From: PVC group bacterium (ex Bugula neritina AB1)
GTDB taxonomy: Bacteria > GCA-001730085
Length of the DNA: 64,000 nucleotides
NCBI GenBank assembly: GCA_001730085.1
Contig: MDLB01000105.1
Coordinates: 1-64,000, forward strand
Reading direction: 5' to 3'
Within the stretch, counting starts at the first letter, position 1. The number at the start of each line of letters is the position of its first letter. The position numbers and the translations under genes are program-made. The notes beneath the pieces were generated by a model. The model had not been told where the DNA came from. It was given only the letters and a program-made list of their open reading frames with translations, and did not search any database. This document shows positions 20,701-35,700 of the stretch, piece by piece.

Positions 20701-23700
20701 CCACAACTGCCGCAATAGCTAAAGCTATTAAAACTATCGTCGCTACGGCTCCTAGTGTGATAATAGACAACGCAATAAACACTACGAAAATAGCAGCCCC
20801 AATAAGCCCAGAGATAAGAGATGTTTGCTCATCTTTTGTCATCCACGCTTGGATTTTTTCGAAGGCGACTTGTAATTCAACAGATAAAAAAGCTGATTTT
20901 TTTTCTGAACGACGTATATCTTTCACATTCTCTTCTACAGCGTTTATCCATGAATCCATCAATTTAACAAAACCATCTCTAATTAATTTTAAAACCCACT
21001 CAATTGCTTTTAGTATAAATCGTACAGCTGTTATAATCCCTTGAACTATTGAAATAAAAAAAGCCGCTACCGGATTAGTTTTTGCCTTTTCAAGTTTCTC
21101 CACAGCAACGTCTAGCTGTTGATTCGTGATTTCGAATAAGGCCAAAAGCGGTGCAAATAAAATTTGAATAACCCCCTTTAGTATTTTAGGTAGAGCGGTT
21201 TTGGCAGAATCAAAAGCTTGCATCATGGAGTGTGCTATCGGCCCTACGAAACCCATCACACCTCCTATGACACTCGCAAACATTTTTCCATCAACAATGT
21301 TATATTGCTGCTGCTTGAGTGTTGCACCAAAAGTGACTGCTAATTTATCACCTATTTTTATACCCAATTTTTGGATATCTCTAAAAACTGGAACTTCGCT
21401 GAAAAAGTTCACTTTATGAGCAAGTTTTCCCCAAGTGTCGATCATTAAACTCCTTCTACGTCGTCCATGAGTCATGATACTCATGTCCGTATAAATGAGT
21501 TTATCCTGATCTTTACCACTTTTAACATCAACCCTAAAAAGGTCATATCCACTATTTTCGATATCCGTGAAATAAAAATACTCTACTTCTACGATCCCAT
21601 ATTCAAAAGTCGAACGTTTTATTTGATAACCATATTCATTCCTAACATCAAAAATTTGCTGAACACGCATTTTCTTTTCAAGAACTTTACCGCTTTCTAT
21701 CGTTGTAAATTTTTTCGTATAAATAGCTGTTCCTGATCTGTCATAAATGACTCCTGGTTGAAACCAAGGCTCTTCCATCTGTAAAAAATAAGCTTGTCTC
21801 CCATTAGGGATATTCCTTGACTCTTTTTTATATACAAGTTCGCGATTAACCTTTCCATTTTTAAACTGTCTTTTATCTAACTTTGGAGGTAAAAGATAAA
21901 GATTCTTTAAGTTAGCTAATAAAGCTTGTCGGTCTTCCTGTGTCAACGTATATTTTTTAGGGTCGAACCCAGGAGGTAAGATACTTGTATCCTTAAGCTC
22001 ACCTCCAAGCAAAAAGTTTATAAAGTTCCTTGTCCTCTCAGGATCAAAGTTCCATGCCCCATAGAAAGATCGTGAATGACCACCCTCACCCGAAGGAGCG
22101 ATAGTATCTTCCATCCATCGATATAGTTGAACTTGCTTGCTCATAGGGTCTAACATATAGTACATGTAAGCTTTTTTTAAACTCGTTCGTTTGTCTTTAT
22201 CAAAATCCCAGGAAGGTAAGCTCGTCGTAGTTAAAGCTTCTGGACTCCATAGAATATTTCTTTCTGAAATATTTTTTACAAGGTTAAAAAGAGATTTTTT
22301 CTGAAGCCCTGTGAGCGTTCTTAAAAACTCTGTTTGAGTTTGATCAAGACCTTCCCTATTTAAAAAATCATAACTGCGTGACCTTTCAGATAATTTCTCA
22401 AAAAGAAAGGCTTTACCTCCTCCCATCTTTTTTTTGAATAAACTTAAACTTGTTCGGTGGAAAATATCTGTCAAGACATACTCTTCAACTCTATTCATTC
22501 GAATATAACCATTTTCTATTAGTTGACTTAGATCAAAACGGCCTATATTCCTAATGTCTATGACTTGATCTTTTCTATCATAAAACTCTCGTTTTATCTT
22601 CCCATCTTGATCTATATAGCCTTTACTTTTCAAAAGGTCAAAAATCTTCACAGCTTCTTTTTCATCATACCCCAGCTTTAAAAGATCTCTCGCATCAACA
22701 AAAGCTCCACCAACTGCTTCGTCATAACGCAAAGGCTCTAGGCTTGGATTATTATTCAAAGGATTGTCTGTCCTTTTTCCTTTAAAAGTATCTTCTTCAT
22801 AATAGGCTTCTTTACGTATATAAAAGGTTTCTACATCCAAAGCTTGTAATCCTTCAAAAGAATTTTCTTCCCCTTGTTCTCCTTCATCATTAATAAGCTT
22901 GTTAGCATAAGACAAAATGTCTTCGCTATTCATTAAAGAAGGTGAATAATCAAGAATTTCCTGTTCTTCTGTGCTCAAAAGCCCAATATCTGAAAGATAT
23001 GTTTTCTTTTTCTCCGAAAAGGGGCTAGCATTATCCATGTCTTTAAAGATACCATCTATTCTATCCCAGCTATCATCATCTGCTTCTTCACTGTTATCCT
23101 CACCCGAAGACTTCTGTCTTTCTCCATCCAATAGAAGACCATAAACCGGTCCCAAGAGTTCGGGACCATCTGTGAATTGAAACCACTCATATTTCGTGTC
23201 TTTTCTATCGCTCGCATTCACCGTTCCATCTGGAGCTCTTGTGTATTTTTGAGCGGTTAACTGCATACCATACTCATCATAGGTCGCATCTTTTAGATAT
23301 TCACGTGTATAGTTAAAATAATCGTTATAACGAAAAAAGCCTGTGCCTTCTTCTGCAGTAGCTGTAAGGTCAAAGTTTTTGATTTTAATTAAAACAACTT
23401 CACTGTCACTATCAAACCCATAACCTCCGGCAGGTTGTAGATATTTCATATCATCAAGATAATCGAAACTATTTTGACCTTTTAAGCGTTTTAAGTCTTC
23501 AAGTGTTCCTTCGATGACCTCCATAGAATCAGAATTTTCCACAAAACTTTTAAGGTGGCTAACATGATCTTCACCATAAGCATCCAAATCTTCTTTAAGA
23601 ATAAGAACTTCTCCGGTTTTAGATAAATGATACGCAGACTCGGGAGGGATTTTTGCAAGAAGATCAGGGTTCATTTGCGAATAGCCACTCCCGCGGATTT

Positions 23701-26700
23701 TATAAAAAAGCTCGCCATTCTGCCAGTGTTCTGTGAAACCAACTTCTCTTCCCAAACGCATATCAAAAATATTTTGAAACTTTTGCCAAGGGGTTTCAGA
23801 TCCTTTAGAGTATCTATCTATCTGAGTATAAGTCGACCGATCACTACTTATAACATTCCCAAAAAAATCTTTTTTATGTGTCGTACTATCACTCATCGTG
23901 TACTTTAAAGAAAGGTTTTTAGGATTTTCTACTTCATCTAGACCTTTCAATAGGTGAAGCTTACCCATCTCTGTATACAAGTTCTGTGTGTAAGGAGAGT
24001 AAATCTCTCTAATGACTTGATCTCTATGGATGCTATTACTGATTTCAGAATAATTTTGACCGTAGTTCACAATAGCATCTCCAGCGATTTCTAAAAGATG
24101 TCTATGCGAGGCAGTTTCACTAAAAAGTTTAGCGTATATTTCTTTAAGAGAATAAGATAAGTTATTCTCCTTCTGAATGAAAGCCTGTTTCGCTCTATCA
24201 TGCTCTTCTTGTAGTGAAGCTTTCTCAAAATCTTCTAAACGTTTTTTTGACGCATGATATTCATTTTCACTCAACATAACATCATACAAGCTTCGAATGA
24301 TCTTATAAGAATCACCTTTTTCATTATTTAAAATCATCTGGTCAAACAAAAGAAACTCTCTCCAACCGTAAATTTTTTCAAGACTTCCATGTCTTCCAAG
24401 ACTTTTTAGACCACCTTGCTCATCTATTTGATCAATCGAGTCATACCATTCATGTATGCCTTCTTTATGCGAATAAAGTTCTCCCCAAAAAGAATGATCA
24501 TAATTGACATCTACCGTGCCTAAACGTGATCTTTTGAAAGCTTCTCCCTCTCTTATCGTAAGTTTAAGGTTCGATCTAGCGACCTCATTTTTTCCGAAAT
24601 TCTGACCAGATAGAGCATACTCCAAAATATCTTTTATCATTATGGAACCCTTTTGCCATTGATCCCAAAGGTCTATCCCACTCGCATAGAGGGTTTCATC
24701 GAAATCCTCTATTTTTCTAGAATGAGTTTTTGTATGAAAATAATAATCAATATCAGTCTCTATCGAATGTTTTATTTCACCGGTCAATTCATTTTTAAAA
24801 CTTTCAAAGGTTTTAGAAACTTTTTTACCCGTGTATTCTGTTGAATGTCTCATTGTCTTTATATGTCCATTCCCATAAACCTTCGGGTATTTCCCACTAT
24901 GATCGACTTTATAACTCTTATGATCTCTCTCAAAAGACTTAATCCGACCCAAAGTATCTTTGATTTCATTGGTGATCACATTTCTTTGAAAACTTTGCAA
25001 ATATTCTAAAGATCCCTGAGACGTATTCCTATCGTTAAAAAAAGATTTCATCATATCTATATCAAAAGAAACCTGGGGTAGATATCCTTTCTTAAAAACG
25101 AAAATTTCTTCATTGTAAGAAGATTTTTTATATCCATTTTCAATTTCATAAGGAATATCTTCCATTAAACCATCTGAACCGATGGTACCTTCTCGAGAAA
25201 CTATCCTTGCATTCAATATAAGATCTTTAGTTTTTTCACACTCATAGGTGACAGATGCTTGCAACTGCGTCCCAACATACGTGTTCTTTGTGAAACTAGT
25301 GTTCGACGATTTTTGGAAACCTAAGAGATCTCTATGGTTTTCTAAGTCAGAATAGTTTGGATCAAAATATTTGTTAACATTTTCCTGTTTCACTTCACGT
25401 GTTAAAAGTTGTCCTCCCACGAGATAAGTCGCAACATTTGTTCTAATCAAACTCTCTTGCTCACCTTGCTCATTAAGATTTGTTGCAACCAAGTTTTCGT
25501 TATTTTCGATGAAGCCTATTCTATTGGTCAATGAGTTGAATAAAATATCAAAAACATCTTCCCTGTATATATTAAGAGCTCCTTGCAACATGAAATCTTC
25601 TTTGTTTTTCAGGTCTCTAAGGCTCATTCTTATGCTACCATCCTCTAAAATATAGCCTTTACTCACAAGGCTCTGCCAAAGAAAATCAACCTGAGATGAA
25701 TCGAGAATATGTGAAAAAGTTTCTTTATGAATCTTTTTGAGTAAAAAATCATCGTAATTCATAAAATCTTTAATATCTGACAAATGATTTTTCCAAATAT
25801 TTTCATACTCTTCAGAAAAAAGTTCATTCCCATACTCATCAAACTGAGCATCTTTTCTAAAGGTCGATTTTTTCACAATAGCTCCCGTATTATCTATCGT
25901 ACTTTTGTTCAAATGAGACATAATGATTTTCCCATTCAGATCATAAAGAAGATTAAGCTTTTTTAAGGAATTTATCTCATAAGGTTTATTCGGAGAGTCT
26001 GGTGTAAAATTCATCACTGTATCAAAAGTAAGTAAATCTCTATTATTGATATCCTTGACCGTCTGAAGCCTATGGCGTACTTCTTTGGAAAACTCACCTC
26101 CCCCTAGATAGGTCTCTTTCGTAGATGTGAACTCTCCCGCATTCATATGACTATCAAAACTGTAGTTTTCTACGGTTTCTCTAGATCTTAATAGACTTTT
26201 TTCAAAAACCTTAGTGCGCACTGCTCCATCATTTATATCTCCCCAATCGCTATCCAAAGCAAGCTCTTTATAGGTCAAATGAACCTGTTTCGATATCAAC
26301 GCTTCTTCCATATCATAATCAATGTTTGTAACTGTATAATTAACAGTAGGCACTCCCAAGGTTTTTGAAGCACGTATAGAAGACTTTTCTTTACGCGCTT
26401 CATTATAATCCGTATAACTCACAAGGTTTTTATAAACCTCCTGTGCTTGCTGACCATCTCTTACTAAATGCCTTTCTTTCAAAGAAAAACGTTTCAGACC
26501 ATGCCAATTCTTACTGGGAATATTTTCATCATAAAAAGAATAATAACTATTAAGTGTTCTGGATAAAGAATAGTTATCCGGATCAGCAACTTTATCACCG
26601 GACATCTCTGATTCTTTAATAACAAAGTCTTTTTCAATAGCCTCTACAAGTCGACTACCACGAAATATACTTTCTTTGATTTTTTTGGATTGTAACTGGT

Positions 26701-29700
26701 AATCACTATCTCCCTCACCTAAACCTATTGGCTTAGAATTAACAAATAGCTCCGAAACTGTTTCTAGAGACCGCCCTCTCGGATCAAAAATGTTCATGTT
26801 GTCCACTTGATAATATCTGCGATTTTGATCTATGATTTTGCTATTCATCTCTTGATACATCGCAGAGTTGTCGAGATATGTTCCTCGTTCAGGATCAATC
26901 AAAATCAACGACTTGAGCCTATCTTCCATATTATACATATACGTATCAACACGTTTCTGAGTGATCCAGCCTGTACCTTGCTGACGTTTATATTCGACTT
27001 TATTCGTCATCCGGTCTAACTCAAACTCAGAACCCATGCTATCCTTTACATGAAGAGGTTCTGAAAAGTCTATCGTTTGATAAAAACTTATTTTTCGATT
27101 GAATTGGTCATATACAATATCATGTTCCAATTGGACGATCTCCGAATAAGAGTTTTGACGAGAAAGGTCAATATAACTATCTTTCTGTTTCCGTGTTTTT
27201 GTTATTTTAGCGCTTTCTTTCACGCGTCCAAAAGAATCATATTTGTATTGATTTTCCTCGATACGTTTAAGTTTATTGGTGAAAATCTCCCTCTGAGCAA
27301 CGGACTTTTTAGAACCATCATAGGTACGCACTTCATCTTTCAAAACATAGTTTCTAAAGTAAGCACCAAGATATGCTTTTTCCAAAAATTTTCTTTCCAC
27401 AAGATCCTTTTTTCCCTCTTCCATGCTAGGTCGATAGACATTAACAGCTTCTGATATTTTTAAACCATTGGCGTTTTTGTTTATTATCGCTTCTTCATGT
27501 GAAACCTTGATCATTAAGTCATCATAACGTACTCTCATTTCCATTTGAGCAGTATCATCTGAACCATATGCGAAAAACTTTGTTTGATTTCTTCCTTTGA
27601 ACTCAACACACATTGTTGCCTTTAAGGCATTTTCCAAGGACTCATTCATCCCTTCTATCTGAATGAAAGCATCTCTCAAATCTTGAAAATTATTATAAGT
27701 CCACGCATATTTACCTTCACCTTTCGGAATAATCATGCCTGTATCTATCAATTTATCCAAAAGAGATTGATCATAATCTTTGGCTAAAAGCTCTCCATGT
27801 GAATGTATTGAGGTCTTTCTCATGAAAGCTTGGTCCAAAGACCTTACAGCAAAACTATCAAGACTCTGTTCACTTAAACGTCCTGTTTCGTAATACTTAT
27901 AACTTCCTTTTTCAACTTTAGAAATGGTACCGCTTTCATCAGTAACAACCTTAAGGTTTTCTATTTTTCTAAAGTTTTCATAGGTATTTTTAATTTCTGT
28001 TATTTTTTGTAAGTTATTAGAAACAATCCCTACTTCTGGTGACCACTCCATCAAATCTTCATAATGAGTTACCCCTTTAAAGCTAGCATTTATGGTATGT
28101 CCATTCAAAGTGGTACTCATTTTTGAAAGATTATTGCTGTATGTGAAATATTTTTCTTCTGTATGATCTTCGTTATAACTTTTCAATGTTAAAGTTTCAT
28201 TCAATCCATTGCCTTCCTCATAAACAACTTCTTTCATGATTTTGGCATTGGCTTCGGGGTCTTTGCTGCTATAACCTTTCCAGGATCTTTTGATATGTCT
28301 ATGCGTCCCATCTTGAATGGCATCTTTACTTTGATAGATCAAGTTGTCAACCAGATCATATTTTCTCTCTATCTCTTCAACCAAGGTAGAATCTATCGAA
28401 CTCGGTGGATTTTTGCTTTTGGAAATGACTTTTTCAAAAGTCAAACGATTGTATTGATCATAAGTTTTAAAAGATGTTGAGGACTTTCTAAGCCATGTTC
28501 CGGGTCCTGCCCAAGTGACTCTTCCTGTGATACCTTTAAAGCGCTTAGCCTCATCATATTTACCTTCTAAAAAGATATCATCAACAACTGTCCCATTTTT
28601 TTTGAGCCCCACTCTATTATCTTCTCTCAAATAATACGTATACTCTCCACTATTGATCATATGCCCATTGATCAAAATAGGGTCTTCTCCAGGGGCTCTT
28701 TCTCTGATTTTACCTCTTGTTAAAATACTTTGATGTCCCCAAGAAAAAACATTCGCAAAAGATTTTAACTCACCATCAACCAAGCGTTCTACTATTTTCA
28801 AGCCAACATTTTTGATCTCTTCTTGTTTATGGTTCTTGATACCATATTCTCCCGAGGGCTTAAGAAAAAAACTATACAGTCCCGTATTCAACGAATGTTC
28901 CGTATTAACATTTAAAAAGAAATTCTCATAACCTTCAGCCTTTATACTACCTAATAAACCACCTTTAAAAATTTCAATTGGAAGGTCATAGTGATACAGT
29001 ATTTTACCTGTTGGAGCTAAAGAGCCATTGATCATTTCTCTCTCAAGAGTAACTCCCGGGATCTTTTGGCCATTAGAGTCTAATAAAACCATTTCGTCAT
29101 TTTCATCAACAAAAAAAATAGAAGAGGAGAGGTCTATCGATTGTCTGCCTGGTCCAACGATAAAAGATTTATTCTCCTCACTCTTTTTCATAAAACCATC
29201 CAAGTGCCCTTCCAAGTATTCACTAATATTTAAGTCAACAGGTGCCCCTTCTGGCCCATAAGGTTCAAATTGATATCTTTGCAAGTAACCCGCATTATCT
29301 TGACTTAAACGTATGCTTTCTTCCTCATCACCTTCAAAGCTTGAAACACCATCAAAATCTAGAGCTTGCTTCCTTACCCATGTTTCTATATCTTCTTTAA
29401 GCTCCTCACCGTATTCATCGTAGGTGAATCGTGATATTTCTTTTCTAGAGACAGAAGAGTTTTGAATAATACTCTTTCTTCTACGTTTCACTTTATCCGA
29501 AGCTCCTCCTGCAAAATGCTCAACCTCAGCGATTTCTTTACGTAAAAAATTCTTGTAGTCACTATCGTTATAAATATTTTCTTCAATTTTTTTCTCGTTT
29601 AAGAAAGCATCATACGTTGATATAACACTTTTCCATGTATCTATTTCATTAGGCGGGTTAACTGTTTTGGTTTTTATATGAATTTTTTTCTCTTTAGCCA

Positions 29701-32700
29701 TCAGATCTGGGGTATAAGAAATATAATCAGTCGTCGTGACTCTCTCGAAGCTCTCTTGCCTCAAGCGTCTAATACTCCCGTTTTCATTGTAGCTTTTGAT
29801 CATCAAAGAAAAAGGTTTTCCTTTTCCAGCAATAACCTTCCCATCCCTCGTTCTTCTGTGCTCTTGTCGGACTTCTCTCCTATGTTTATCATAGGTATAG
29901 CTAACCGTATCTTCTTCTAAAAGAGCTGTCACAATGTCTGGCCTCTCAATAGTTTCTTTTTCTAAAAGACTTTCATCAAAAACAAAATCGTCAATGTTTT
30001 CTTCAATCAAAAGTCCTCTATCATAAATCGCACGTATCGTCGAAAGCCTAGGTTTCTCTCCTTCTCCTCTCATTGCTGTGATGATATTAGTAGCTTTCCC
30101 TTGACCGTTAAAATCTTTATTCCATATGACTTTCTCAGCCTTTAATAGAAAAGGTTCTTCATTAAGAGTTGTTTCTTTTTTAATATGTTGCTTTTCAACT
30201 CGACCTCTATGATCATATTTATAAGATTCCATTTGAAGGTGAGGCATATCTGTCAAACGCTCACCTCTATATGTCCTTTTTTCTAAGGAATCACCAAAAA
30301 TATTATACGAGTCAAAAAAAGTTTTACTAAAAATTTTACCTCTATCAGGGTAGTATATACTCCTAACTTCTTCTTTCAACCTCCCGGTCGCATCATGAAA
30401 AAGATTCTCTGTAACCTCTTCTTTATAGGCTACATCTGTCTGAATTGGGGAATAGCTTTTGGTATCTTTAGACGCCACAAAGTGGCTCTCTTTGTCGAAG
30501 CGATACGTATTCGTGATGATCACTTTTTCTTCTGGAACGTCTTTCTCTCCTGTCAAACCATTTTTAGGATAATACCGTTTTTCTGTTTGAAAAACGCGTC
30601 CAAATCTATCTTGTGTTATTATTTCTCTTTCTTTGCTTAAACGATCACCTGTATCTGTCAAAGACTCTGTAACTTTTTCTTGGACTTCACCATTATCATA
30701 GTAAGATTCAAAATCAACGCGTTTTTGATCCCATAAATATAGATCCTTTTCTAAACCTGTATCCGTATAGTAAGTTTTACGCATTTCCTGTGTCGCAAAA
30801 CCCTTCTGACCTATAAAAGTTTCCATATCATATGTTTTATCAACAACCTCAACAAAAGATATCTCTCTTCCTCGATCTCTTTGGGTTGTACGTACAGATG
30901 TTTCCAGGTGATTCTGATCATATGAGCGAATATTTTCCACTTCCGAAGATAAAAATCCAGCAATGTATGTCCCGTCTGATTGATCAAGTTGAGCTTCTTC
31001 GTAGATTTTTAAATTGTCTTCCAGAAGTAACCAACCTTTATCGGAATATTTTGAACGCGTTATTTCTGCTTTCGAAGTCGAACCTAAACCACTGCTCCAA
31101 TTTGTTGTTTGCCAAGCATTACCATGAACATCTAGGTTATGTCTCCAAACATGTCTATCTATAACTATTGATGAACCTGAAAAAGTGGAACGGTTTTTCT
31201 CAACAATCACCCTTTCAGAATGATCATATGTTTTGGAAGACTCAACTATCGTCGAAACGTTTTGATGATCCTCTCCATAATAAGATTTTGTGCTATTTAA
31301 AAGATTATCAAAGTGATCATAAGTGTTATATCTCTCTTGATGTATCAACCGCCAATAGGTTTCTGGCTTTTGTAAATCCAGACTTTCATTCATTCTCATC
31401 CTGAATTTTTTATCAACCAATTCTTCGACTTTACGACCCGTCACATCATCATAAACATACGAAATCTTCTCAACAGACTCCGTTTGCTCATCTTTTTCTA
31501 AAAGATTTGTGACCGTTTTCGTTGCTGATTCAACAAAATGCTCTAAAAAAATACCGTATTTAAAGTCGTAAACAGTGACCTCTTTTTGATAAGGAGAGTC
31601 ATCGGCATCATTTGAAAATCTAGCATAATGGTGAATAGTTTTGGATTTTTTTCGATCAAACGCATCATACCTGATATCTTCTTGATATTTTTCAATACGG
31701 TTTTGAAAACCATTTTGATCATTATAGCGTTCAACCATTTTACTTATCACACGGTTATTATCATCATGAAGAAGGTTTGAAATGGTTCTTGTTTCTTTCA
31801 ATTCTTTAGGCGAATTTTCATCCAACTGAAAATAGATTTTATCAGTTGTTCTTAAAGCAAGACCCTTTGACCTTAAAAGATCATTGGTATAATCTTTATA
31901 AGAGTCTGTAACATTTTTGATAATTTGAATCCTTGACTTCAAAGATGCCAAAACCTTTTTTAGTGTAAGAAACCTTTGATCCGAAGGATTCATCTGTATC
32001 AAATCTACGAGATCATTGATCATTTCTGAAAGATTTTTTGCATTAGAGATATCATTGAAACTGACAATACCCGTGTCACTCGCTAATTGCTTAAGAAGGT
32101 CTTGAGTATCAGAGAAAGATATATTTGACTGGCTTACATCTTGCGCAAAAGCTTTCACAAGAAGATCCTTTTCTAAGATCGTCGCTTTAGCTGCAACAAC
32201 AGCTTCATAAAGAGAGCGATACGTGTATTTTCTTTCTGCTAATTTTCGCAACTCATCAATAACATCGTCAATGGTACCGTTTGCAGCATCAATCACTGGT
32301 TGCAAATCATTGTTTTCAGTTAATCTCATGTTTTCTGCTATCAATAAGTTTTGAATATCTTTCAAGTTATTCGCTTGCACCAAGTCTCTCGATATGTTTG
32401 AAAGTAACGGCGTATACTCTATTGTTCTTCTAGAAGTTTCAAGGTTCCAAGCATTATAAGCAAGATCTCCATTATCTTTACGAAAGCTAATATGACTTTT
32501 ACTTTTCATAAGATCTTTCTTCAGTTGGATGTTGCGATAATCATTAGTATCATCAATAATCGAAGACAACGAACCGTAAACTTCTATGAACTCATCTGTT
32601 TTTAGACCTGTTTCAAGATCATAGTTAAACTTTTCTTCTGTGATCGTCTTTTCTGTTCCGTGTCCAGAACCTTCAGAAATCTTATGAAGAGCTTTACCTC

Positions 32701-35700
32701 GAATATCAAAACCTAATGTCCATTTCTTTTCCGAAACAATATTTGTCCCCTCTTGAGCAAGAGAGCCTTCATATGTTACACGTTGATCCTTGTTATACCT
32801 GTAAGTCGTTAAGGCGGTAGAAACTTTTGACTTATCAAAGTTTGAACGGTCAATCTTATTCGTCAAAACATTACCAAACTGGTCAAATGTCAATTTTTGA
32901 ACTTCTTGTCTATTAAATAAAAAATCATTTTTATTCAAATATTCTTCGGTACTTCTACGTTGATACGTCTCAGTTTTTTCATAAACATTTTGTAACTGAG
33001 CGTTATATCTCCATGACTTAGTTATTTCTCTTTTTTTATAGCCAGTATAAGGAGAAGCCCCTTTTTCATGAAAGAAGTTATAAGCATCTAAGTCATTAGC
33101 CATCTCTCTAAACTCAAAAGATGTTTCTGTTTCTTTGCTCAGATTTCGATTTTTGCTCTCATAAAGGTACTCATTCTTCTTTATGATAGACTCAACCGGA
33201 CTTTCTTCTTCCAAACTATGATTCCCATATCTATCTGTAAAAATCAATCTCTCTCGATCATATTTATCATAAAAAATATGATCTCTCGCTCTTGAAAGAT
33301 AATACTTATTAGTAGCTAGAGGATTAGCTTTTTGATTATCATCACGAAGAATAAAACGACTTTGAGTTCTATCCGTCACTCGTCCGTAATCATCGTATGT
33401 ATTAAATAATGAAATCGAGCTATCCCTATATATCTCTCTACCTGAACCAGGATCCCATACAAAGTGATCAACCATCTCTTCACTCATATGACCCAAAGCT
33501 CCTGAGTCCAAACGGGAGTTATAATAAAATTTATGAGCATAGTCTATCCCCAAAACCGTCGAGGTATTAACGTCACCCCCTCCATATTTTGTTGTTTTTC
33601 TAGAGACTTCTCTGTCCCAATCATCATAAAGGACGTCTGAAATAAGGTCTCTTTTTTGAATAAGACCGGAAACGTCGGATATTTTGACATTCTTATCTCT
33701 AATGTTAAGTTCTCTTCCTTTTATGTTAACTTTTTGTCCATAATGAACACTTTCTTCCTGAATCAGTCGATTACCTCCTTGTGAATAGTCATAAGATCTC
33801 TCGATTGTTTTCAGGCTTCCTATCGATCCATTACCAGAGGTATACTCCAGCATTTTTTCGACATTCCCACCTCTATCATAGGATTCCATCCATTCAACTT
33901 TCACAGACACCCTACTATCTCGCGATTCTCCCCATTTCGTTGTCTGTATTTGTTTAGAGATTTGCCCATTTTCATTCCTAAAAGAGTGGATCTGATCGAT
34001 TTGATCTCCCTCTTTTTTTGTATAAATTTCTCGACGATCCAAAGCATCAAATTTCAAAACACGAGATACTGTTTCTGTCTCAAAATAGGTTTCCGAGTTA
34101 GCAGTATTATTCATAAGGATATTTTTTTCTTGTTTTCTTCTTTGTCTTTCTACCCTTTCAACCTCTCTTTGATACTCATCGTGCTTCAAAGAAATATCAA
34201 GCTTCATGATCATATTGCCTTGATTAAACCCTTCGTTATTTTTAGAGTTTTTCCAAGTGTAGTGTATCTCCTCTTTCTTTTGAAAGAGATCATTTTCTAA
34301 GCCTTTATATTTATGGTCTTTATAGTTAATAACAACATACCTAAAACCCATATCATCTGAGCCATTCTTATAAAATACCTTTTTCTTTTCCGACATCTTT
34401 CTACCAAAAACATCTCGATCAATGTCATAGATACGCTCTTTACTCAAGCGCTTACCAGAGAAGCTAAGAGACTCAGAGGTAACACCAACTTCCAAGCCTT
34501 TTTCATCATAGACATAATCTGAATAGACCTGTTGCCCTTGTGGTTGATAAGAAAGCCCTATGATCGAAGTAAAATCTTCACTTTCTTTATAAGTAGCATA
34601 TGCTTTCGAATCTTCAATGATTGCTCTCGTGTGTATTTTCTTTGTAAGTTTTCCTGAATCCAAGCTTCTAGCTTCATCATTTTGATACTCAAAAATATCT
34701 GTATTCTTGGATAAAGCACCCTCTTTGAATTGATATGAAACTTGTTCGATAGTTCTACCTGCCAGGTCTTTTTCCTCTTTCAAAATCTGACGACTTTCCC
34801 ACTCCCCTCTTTGAATAATATGTCCAAAATCAGAGATTTTCGACCTTCTCTCGTTTCTATCAAAATATTTATTAAAAGTTTTCCAAATCAAATCAAAATC
34901 TTCTGCCGTGACTTTTTGTCCAAGTTTTAAATAAGCCTCTTCTTTAAACATCTTCTTGAGACCATCTTTCAAAAGGTTCTTATTCGACATGCTCCAAGAA
35001 ACCGTTTCATCTCTTTCTTGAATAAGGTTATATTTTTTAAGGTTTTGATAAAGACCTGTCGGTAAGGTATCAAAGACTTTTTTATAAATAATATTTTGGG
35101 TTTTGTCGGTATTCCAAACAGTTTTCTTTGGATCACTTTGATCACTCCAAAGAGATAACACTTCTTGATAAGTATCATAATCATTTGCTTTCCAAATAAA
35201 ATGATCAGAACCATCTTCTTCAAGAAGACCTTCTTGTATCCATGGGGACATATCCCAAGAAGATAAGTCCGAAGCTAACAGTCGAAAGGGATTATTCGCA
35301 ACAAGAGTGTTCCCTCCGAAAGTTGTGATATCTTGAACTTTAGCTCTATTGAAAGAGTCAAACTCTAAAACCTTTGTTTCTTTTACCTTTCTCTTCGACC
35401 CCATTCCCTCGGAGATATCAACCGTGCGATAAATACGATCCATATGATCATATTCATAAAAACTCTCCAATGTCTGTAAGGTTACTAATTCTCCACTCTT
35501 AACCTCAATGGCTTTTCTCTTCACTTTTTCATGTATCTTAAAATTATAGGCATTGTATCTGATATTTTTTTCTTCTAAAGAAATGGCATTCTCTTTATGG
35601 GTTGTAAAAATTTTGTTTAAGGATAAGAAAGATTCATAAATGGTCGAGTAAACTTCTTTTTCATTCCTTAAACGATTCAAAAACCCAACCATATTACGCA

